Shown: one piece after another, positions 56,940 through 64,000 of the stretch
Layout of the letters: the number at the start of each line of letters is the position of its first letter
How positions within the stretch are numbered: the stretch's first letter is position 1
Notes under the pieces: model-generated
The model's input: the letters and a program-made list of their open reading frames with translations, nothing else
Databases searched by the model: none
Told to the model about the DNA's origin: nothing
Assembly: GCF_963924675.1 (NCBI RefSeq)
Contig: NC_089238.1
Span: 45,712,879 to 45,776,878, forward strand
Direction: 5' to 3'
DNA from: Phocoena phocoena
Taxonomy: Eukaryota > Chordata > Mammalia > Artiodactyla > Phocoenidae
Length of the DNA stretch: 64,000 bases
Translations under genes and position numbers: made by a program

Positions 56940-58640
56940 CAATCCAAAGATAAAAGTGCTGTCATCTTGGGTGATAGAGTCTATTCTTCCCCTAAATTAT
57001 CACATATATTTGGGTCTATTGCTAGTTTCTCTGTTCTTTATTGATCTGTTTGCCAGTACCTACATCCATAATATACTATTTTAAGTGTTATAGCTTTAAA
57101 ATACATCTTAATGTCTATTAAGTCAACTCCCTTTTAATTCTTCTTTTTCCAATTTATCTTAGATATTCTTTTGAATTTTACGTTTATGTTCTTCCTAAGT
57201 TGAATGCCTACTTTTCTTTCTTTCTTAATTAATAATGAAAAAATGTGAGTACACATTTGCCTGAGTACACCTTTAGCTCCATCTCATAATTTTAAAGAAA
57301 ATTATAGATTGAAAAAAGGAAGTTAACTTTGCATATTTCATACATTTTAATATCAGCCATTATAATTCTAATTATTTTCTAAGTTGTCTAGAATTGTAGT
57401 TTTATCTACAAGTGTAATTTTAAAGTATATTTTTCTCTTTTTCAAATTTCCAAATGACTCAGCTTTTTCTTTTTGTTATTGAAACTCTTGTTAATGTGAA
57501 GTTAATACTGAGTTTTTCATATCATGGCCAGGTAATATGACCTTCTGAATTCCTACTTTTATTAGTTTGTTAATATATTTTAGTGGTCTAAAATGATTTT
57601 TTAATACCAGTGAATGTTTGGAAACAATGTTGTCTGGACTATAGAATGCAGATTATGATGAATCTTTATTAAATTAACCTCTATTAAATTATATTATCCA
57701 AATCTTGTATCCCTTTTTCTGTTTAATTATTCTAAGACTAAGAATGGTATATAAAAAGTTTTCTAAGACTAAGAATGGTTTATAAAGGGTTTTGGTATAT
57801 AAAAGACTAAAAATGGTATATAAAAAATATATATAAATTTTTGTTTTATCCATTTTCATTTCTGTCTTATTTAACACACAAGATTTAATGACTATTAAGT
57901 GTTCATCCTGCACTGTATATTTTATCTATTTTAAATTGCCACTTTCTTCCCTTTTAATGCTTTTTACTTTGAATTCTTTGTTTGGTATTAATATTGTGTC
58001 TTTCGAAGTACCATATTAGCTATCTTTCACAAGGCTTGGTATGTTGTGTTTTTATTGTGGTTCAGTTCTATACATTTCATAGTAATCACAAGTATATCTT
58101 TTTCTTTGGCTGTGGGTTCACTCCGAGGATATGTCTTTCATTTATTATATCTTCAAGTATTGCTTCTCCCCTATTTTCTCCAGTCTTTTCTGCTAAAGCA
58201 ACTTTTAGACATATGTTGGACCTTCTCATTCTGTCCATGTTTCTAAACCTATATGTCACATGTGTATCTCTTTACTCTTTATCTCTCTAAACTGCATTCA
58301 AGATAATTACCTCAGCTCTTTCAGTTAACTAATTTTCTTTTCAACTGAGTATGATCTACTGTTTATACTCTGCATTCCTAACCCTACTCTGCATTCCTAA
58401 TTTCAGTGATCATATTTTTCATTTCAAAAATTCCACCTGTTATTCACCTCTTTCATTGGGATTTTAATTTCTTCATTTATCACTAATCATTTTGTAGATT
58501 CTTTTAAATTATTCTAATTGAGTTATTAGGGATGCCATTATTCCTATTTGTGTGACTGTTAACTCTCTTTCATTATCAATGCTTTCCCTGTATGATATGT
58601 AATTTTTGACTTGGGATCATCTTCCACTGAGACCGTTTTC
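56940..58640 (-). mobile_element. Heavily decayed old L1, antisense
   Basis: Scattered antisense L1 ORF2 phrases remain ('CTGTTCTTTATTGATCTGTT' type block, 'GTTATAGCTTTAAAATA', 'TTTAGCTCCATCTCATAATT', 'ATATCATGGCCAGGTAATAT'). AT-rich, no frame survives. The extent is uncertain. Confidence 0.55.
57730..57830 (+). repeat. Imperfect tandem repeat (about 30-40 bp unit)
   Basis: 'CTAAGACTAAGAATGGT' followed by ATATAAAAAG occurs twice and a third, shorter copy 'AAGACTAAAAATGGTATATA' follows. Local tandem duplication inside the decayed L1. Confidence 0.75.
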
Positions 58641-58743
58641 TCTGTGACAGCCTCATTCACCCTGGATTGCAGGGTGGTGCTACAATAGTGTTGCAGTTGT
58701 TTTTGCCAGGTACCCCAAGGGGTCAGATTTTGAGTTAATGTTT

Positions 58744-58776
58744 GTTTTCTTTCTTATTGGAGTATAGTTGCTTTAC
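58744..58776 (-). mobile_element. 33-bp L1 3'-end insertion with 14-bp TSD
   Basis: The insert holds the antisense L1 extreme 3' end 'TTATTGGAGTATAGTTGC' plus a few T-rich bases. The perfect repeat TTGAGTTAATGTTT flanks it at 58730-58743 and 58777-58790. Confidence 0.82.
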
Positions 58777-59494
58777 TTGAGTTAATGTTTTGACCTGGAT
58801 TAACCACAGTGATCTGTCAGTGTATGTGAAGACTCCATGCACATGCATGATACAGGCTTGAGCATTCTGTATCCCATAGGATACATATTTTCCCCACCTA
58901 GGATCCCAGAGAGATACAAGCTTCCTTGATTCTTCCCTGAAGTGCAGAGAAATAACAGGAGCGGCCGCCCTTCATGGCTCCAGCCTCGTGCAGGGATTTG
59001 CCAGGTGTGCCCACCTCACATGGGTCCAGGCTGCATCCCTCTATTTCAGTCCTTGGGTGGTAAGGACTGTAGTTGGGTCTGATGTCACCCGTGGTCACCA
59101 AGTAAAGGCTCTGAACTTAACCACACTGGCTAGGTTCCATCTGTTTCTTTTGCACATCAGAGGATCTGTTTTCTTTCAAGCTCACTATATATTGAAAGAG
59201 AGTTTTGTTGTTGCCTTTGTTGTTGTTGTGCCTTATACAGAATATCCTTACACTTGTAGCATGAGAGGGAGCTATAACAGTGCAGTCACCAGCATTTTCA
59301 GAACCAGAAGTAGGAGGATTTTTCATCCCCATATACTTTTTCCTGGTTTGGGGTTACTCCCTGTCCCTGACTCTCTGCTCCTGCTGTTTACACACGGTGG
59401 CTTCTTGAATCTCATTGATACCATGGATTAGATATTATCTTATTTTTTCTTCTTTCTTATAGGAACTCATAGAATATATTTGCTCTTATTCCTC

Positions 59495-59990
59495 AGAATC
59501 ATCCCTGTGTCATGGGTCCCCAGGATCATCCCCCAGGTTTAACGATTCTCTAGGGGGACTCACCAATAAGTTGTACTGGTGACTATGATTTATTCCAGCC
59601 AAAGAATACAAGTAAAATCAGCAAAGGGAAAAAGCACATAGAGCAAAGTTCAGAAGAAACCCGGTGCAGGCATCCAAGAATTCTCTCCCGGTGGAGTCAC
59701 GCAAGATGCTCCTAATCCCCCAGCAATGAGCTGTGACTACACAATATGAGAGCTACCACAGAAGCCCACTGGAGACTCAGTGCCAGTGGGGCCCAGTCAC
59801 ACAGACACCCTCTGCCTGGCACATACCAAAATTCCAGTCTCCCAGAAAGAAAACAGGTGTTCAGCATAAACCATAGTTGTTTGCACAAAAAGTTGAGGCA
59901 CAGTGAGCCATTCTTGCCAACTTTGCAAGCAGGCCTTTCTAAGAGTAGTAGTTTTAGGACTGCTATGTTAACTCTTTTTTGTACTTCCCC
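59495..59990. mobile_element. Possible solitary LTR-like relic
   Basis: The text 'CAGCAAAGGGAAAAAGCACA', 'CAAGAATTCTCTCCCGGTGG', 'CTGCCTGGCACATACCAAAA' and 'GGTGTTCAGCATAAACCATA' is familiar as an interspersed non-coding repeat, probably a solitary retroviral-type LTR. I cannot name the family. Nothing in it encodes a protein. Confidence 0.4.
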
Positions 59991-61002
59991 CTTCTTTTGA
60001 ACTGGACGTTGTTTTTATGGTTCCGAATGGGATTTTTTTCTCTGTATGTTTTTTCTTTTCTATATTTACCAGATTTCCTGCTATAAGGCCAGATTCTTAT
60101 AATGAAAACAAGTGTTTACAGAGTCCTGCAGTGTACATGAATGCTTGAACATATAACTAGATAGAGAAAAATTTTCCACCAGAATAACATGAGAGAACTA
60201 TTGGTTATTGGAAAAATACATTGTTACTGCTCAAGATAAAAGCTGAGACCCACCCCACTACCCTCCAGGGCACTGAGTGCAGGAAGAAAGAGAATTTTGT
60301 AGGAAACAAGAGAATTTTGTGGATTGCTCAAGAGAGGGGTGAGGAGAAGAGAGAATGAGCGTGGGAGGGTGAATCCTGGGAAACACTGCACACTGCAATT
60401 TGACTCCACCTTATAACACTCCCCACATACACACTCACACTCACACATTCCATAAAATGTGCAGAATTTCATAAAATGCTTCATGTGAGTGAGTGCATTG
60501 TGAAATTTGGTGACAAGGCTCAGTTCTGTTCAGTGAAGCAGATAGCATGTAAGGAAGTAAGAGAGTGGAGGCCAAGGGAAGCAAGAGAATTAGGCAGTGG
60601 CTTATCATAGAAATGATGGCAATGATTTTTAACTGTCACAGGCACTTTGAGGGTTGGAGATAAGTTTATTAACACTAGTGGGCTCATGGACCCCCATGGT
60701 GTGTGTGGATGTGTATGTGTATTTAAATAAAATATGGATTGATATCCACCAATCAGTGTTAATCATTATTTATGTGTCAGTAGTAAGCACTAGTGATCTT
60801 ATTAAATTTTTTCTTGTCTTCATGCTCTAATTTTTCTTCAAAGAATATATATTACTTGTAACATCAAAAAACAATAAAATATGTTCAAAATTATGAGGCC
60901 CCTTCAAAAATGACTTTTAAAACACTTCTAAATAGCTTGAACCTATACTAGCATTTTTCCCTAGTTTTGTTTTTCAATGTTGGCTCCTTTTTGGAATTAA
61001 AA

Positions 61003-64000
61003 AAAAAATTTTTATTGGGGTAGAGTTGATTTACAATGTTGTATTAGTTTCAGGTGTACAGCAAAGTGATTCTGTTATACATATATACACTCTTTTTTAG
61101 ATTCTTTTCCTAAGAAAAGAATAGGCCATTACAGAGTACTGAGTAGAGTTCCTTGGGCTATACAATAGGTCCGTATTAGTTATCTGTTTTATGTGTAGTA
61201 GTATGTATATGTCAATCCCAGTTTCCCAATTTATCCCTATAAATATCAGTTAAGTCCATCTTGTTTAATGTATCATTTAAGACTTGTGTTTCCTTATTTG
61301 TTTTCAATTTGGATGATCTGTCCATTGTTGAAAGGGGTGTTAAAGTCCCCTACTATGATTGTGTTACTGTCAATTTCCCCTTTTATGGTTGTTAGCATTT
61401 GCCTTATGTATTGAGGTGCTCCTATGTTGGGTGCATAAATATTTACAATTGTTATATCTTCTTGGATTGATCCCTTGATCATTCTGTAGTGTCCTTCTTT
61501 GTCTCTTGTAATAGCATTTATTTTAAAGTCTACTTTGTCTGATACGAGAATTGCTACTCCAGCTTTCTTTTGATTTCCATTTGCATGGAATATCTTTTTC
61601 CATCCCCTCACTTTCAGTCTGTATGTGTCCTTAGGTCTGAAGTGTGTCTCTTCTAGACAGCATATGTACGGGTCTTGTTTTTGTATCCATTCAGCAAGCT
61701 TGTGTCTTTTGGTTGGAGCATTTAATCCATTTACATTTAAGGCCGTTATCGATATGTATGTTCCTATTACCATTTCTTAATTGTTTTTAGTTTGTTATTG
61801 TAGGTGTTTTCCTTCTCTTGTGTTTCCTGCCTAGAGAAGGTCCTTTAGCATTTGTTGTAAACCTGGTTTGGTGGTGCTGAATTCTCTTAGCTTTTGCTTG
61901 TCTGTAAAGGTTTTAATTTCTCCGTCAAATCTGCATGAGATCCTTGCTGGGTAGAGTGATCTTGGTTGTAGGTTTTTCCCTTCCATCACTTTAAATATGT
62001 CCTGCCACTCCCTTCTGGCGCACAGAGTTTCTGCTGAAAGATCAGCTGTTAACCTTATGGGGATTCCCTTCTGTGTTATTTGTTGTTTTTCCCTTGCTGC
62101 TTTTAATATTTTTTCTTTATATTTAATTTTTGATAGTTTGATTAATATGTGTCTTGGCATGTTTCTCCTTGGATTTATCCTGTATGGGACTCTCTGTGCT
62201 TCCTGGACTTGACTGACTCGTTCCTTTCCCATATTAGGGAAGTTTTCAACTCTAATCTCTTCAGATATTTTCTCAGTCCCTTTCTTTTTTCTCTTCTTCT
62301 TCTGGAACCCCTATAATTCGAATGTTGGTGCATTTAATGTTGTCCCAGAGGTCTCTGAGACTGTCCTCAATTCTTTTCATTCTTTTTTCTGCTCTGTGGT
62401 AGTTATTTCCACTATCTTATCTTCCAGGTCACTTATCTGTTCTTTTCCTCAGTTATTCTGTTATTGAGTCCTTCTAGAGAATTTTTAATTTCATTTATTG
62501 TGTTGTTCATCGTTGTTTGTTTGCTCTTTAGTTCTTCTAGGTCCTTGTTAAACGTTTCTTGTATTTTCTACATTCTATTTCCAAGATTTTAGATCATCTT
62601 TACTATCATTACTCTGAATTCTTTTTCAGGTAGACTACCTATTTCCTCTTCATTTGTTTGGTCTGGTGGGTTTTTACCTTGCTCCTTCATCTACTGTGTG
62701 TTTCTCTGTCTTCTCATTTTGCCTAGCTCACTATGTTTGGAGGTCTCCTTTTCACAGCCTGCAGGTTCATAGTTCCCGTTGTTTTTGGTGTCTACCCCCA
62801 GTGGGTAAGGTTGGTTCAGTGGGTTGTGTAGGCTTCCTGGTGGAGGGGACTGGTGCCTGTGTTCTGGTGGATGAAGCTGGATCTTGTCTTTCTGGTGGGT
62901 AAGACTGCCTCCGGTGGTATATTTTGGAGTATCTGTGCCCTTATTACGATTTTAGGCAGCCTCTCTGCTAATGGGTGGGGTTGTGTTCCTGTGTTGCTAG
63001 TTGTTTGGCATAGAGTATCCAGCACTGTAGCTTGCTGGTCATTGAGTGGAGCTGGGTCTTAGCGTTGAGATGGAGATCTCTGAGAGAGCTTTCGCCGTTT
63101 GATATTATTTGGGGCCAGGAGGTCTCTGGTGGACCAGTGTCCTGAACTCGGCTCTCCTACCTCAGAGGCTCAGGCCTGGCACCCGGGCGGAGCACCAAGA
63201 CCTTGTCAGCCACATGGCTCAGAAGAAAAGGGAGGAAAAAAAAAGAAAGAGAGAGAGAGGGAGGGAGGGAGTGAGGGAGGAAGGGAGGGAGGGAGGAGGA
63301 AAAATAAAATAAAGTTATTAAAATAAAAATATATTATTTTTTAAAAAGTAACAAAAGAAAAGAAAGAAAGAAGAGAGCAACCAAACCAAAAAACAAATCC
63401 ACCAATGATAACAAGTGCTAAAAACTATACTAAAAAACAACAACAAAGAAAATACCGGACAGACAGAACCCTAGGACAAATGGTAAAATCAAAGCTATAC
63501 AGACAAAATCACACAAAGAAGCATAGACATACACACTCACAAAAGGAGAAAAAGGAAAAATATGTATATTAAAAAAAATAAAGGAAGAGAGCAACCAAAT
63601 CAATAAACAAATCTCCCAATGATAATAAGCTCTAAATACTAAACTAAGATAAACATAAAACCGAAAACAACTTAGATGCAGAAAGCAAACCCCAAGTCTA
63701 CAGTTGCTCCCAAAGTCCACCACCTCAGTTTTGGGATGATTCATTGTCTACTCAGGTATTCCACAAATGCAGGGTACATCAAATTGATTGTGGAGATTTA
63801 ATCCTCTGCCCCTGAGGCTGCTAGGAGAGTTTTCCCTTTCTCTTCTTTGTTCGCACAGCTCCTGGGGTTCAGCTTTGGATTCGGCCCCGCCTCTGCATGT
63901 AGGTTGCCTGAGGGCGTCTGTTCTTCACCCAGACAGGAGGGGGTTAAAGGAGCAGCGGATTAGGGGGCTTTGGCTCACTCAGACCGGGGAGGGGAGGGGT
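61003..64000 (-). mobile_element. Internally deleted L1, 5' end beyond the window
   Basis: Antisense. The 3' UTR (61003-61240) is joined directly to the ORF2 endonuclease region (61241-61773, beginning MVIGTYISITALNVNGLNAP in its own sense). The whole RT and C-terminal part of ORF2 is missing. ORF1 follows (its C-terminal two-thirds is open at 61831-62232). The 5' UTR runs from about 62700 to the window edge, with its purine-rich block at 63237-63300. The deletion makes it unable to move by itself. Confidence 0.88.
63237..63300 (+). repeat. (GA)n/(GGGA)n purine-rich tract in L1 5' UTR
   Basis: GAGAGAGAGAGGGAGGGAGG type sequence, the counterpart of the tract at 40425-40510 in the other long L1. 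Confidence 0.85.

Larger units (their letters stand above)
1..64000 (+). other. HYDIN: HYDIN gene body, partial (internal exons, N-terminal part of the protein)
   Basis: HYDIN encodes a protein of about 5,100 residues (human) made largely of repeated ASH/MSP-like immunoglobulin-fold domains. It sits in the C2b projection of the axonemal central pair, and its loss causes stiff-beating cilia (hydrocephalus in mouse, primary ciliary dyskinesia in human). Ten + strand exons in this window translate to a continuous 601-codon stretch that I recognise as HYDIN. Examples are the LTNKGRR, CHAIIG, LDFGCILNDTE and VFDILPLYG segments. Exon phases match at all nine junctions and no exon carries a stop or frameshift, so the gene looks functional. 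The segment belongs to roughly the N-terminal fifth of the protein. Start codon, promoter, stop codon and poly(A) site lie outside. HYDIN2 is a human-lineage partial duplicate, so the ancestral locus is the simplest reading. Confidence 0.93.
56304..64000 (+). other. HYDIN intron after window exon 10 (right end open)
   Basis: At least 7.7 kb. Contents: an L2 piece (about 56505-56590), a heavily decayed antisense L1 (about 56940-58640), a 33-bp L1 insertion (58744-58776), an LTR-like relic (about 59495-59990) and the antisense L1 running off the right edge (61003-64000). Nothing was recognised in 56600-56930, 58800-59490 or 60000-61000. The next HYDIN exon was not found. Confidence 0.78.

Overview
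The window is intronic and exonic DNA from a mammal, most likely a cetacean. The main clue is a set of tRNA-derived SINEs opening with the CHR-type start (CTTCCCTGGTGGCGCAGTGG), together with cetartiodactyl-type L1 elements. No BovB or Bov-tA ruminant repeats were recognised. The species cannot be fixed from the sequence.

One gene explains all of the coding sequence: part of HYDIN, the giant axonemal central-pair (C2b projection) protein needed for ciliary beating. Ten exons lie on the + strand: 2871-3109, 6182-6455, 8293-8436, 13015-13158, 21279-21592, 50936-51073, 51734-51815, 53429-53548, 53792-54001 and 56166-56303. All have AG acceptors and GT donors. Their phases join without a break and give 1803 nt, or 601 uninterrupted codons. 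The gene enters from the left and leaves to the right, so promoter, start codon, stop codon and poly(A) site are outside the window. No second gene was found on either strand.

Layout: 1-21.6 kb holds the first five exons with scattered SINE, MIR, L2, hAT and LTR relics, plus one antisense L1 (15.3-20.1 kb). A 29.3 kb intron (21,593-50,935) is the main repeat-bearing region. It holds an ancient sense L1 broken by several later insertions (29.2-33.5 kb), a nearly complete antisense L1 (34.5-40.85 kb), several SINEs with clear target-site duplications, and an L1 plus a SINE nested in an older L1 (47.3-49.9 kb). Exons 6-10 are packed into 50.9-56.3 kb. The right end is intron with a decayed L1 and another antisense L1 that runs off the edge (61.0-64.0 kb).

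There is no bacterial-style operon, CRISPR array or novel protein system here. The second-look items are structural: an inverted duplication at 43.5/45.1 kb, an L1 that appears to carry a 3' transduction, a twin-primed L1, a 33-bp L1 insertion, an internally deleted L1, and a HYDIN exon with two in-frame donor candidates. All homology statements rest on recognition by eye, not on database searches.
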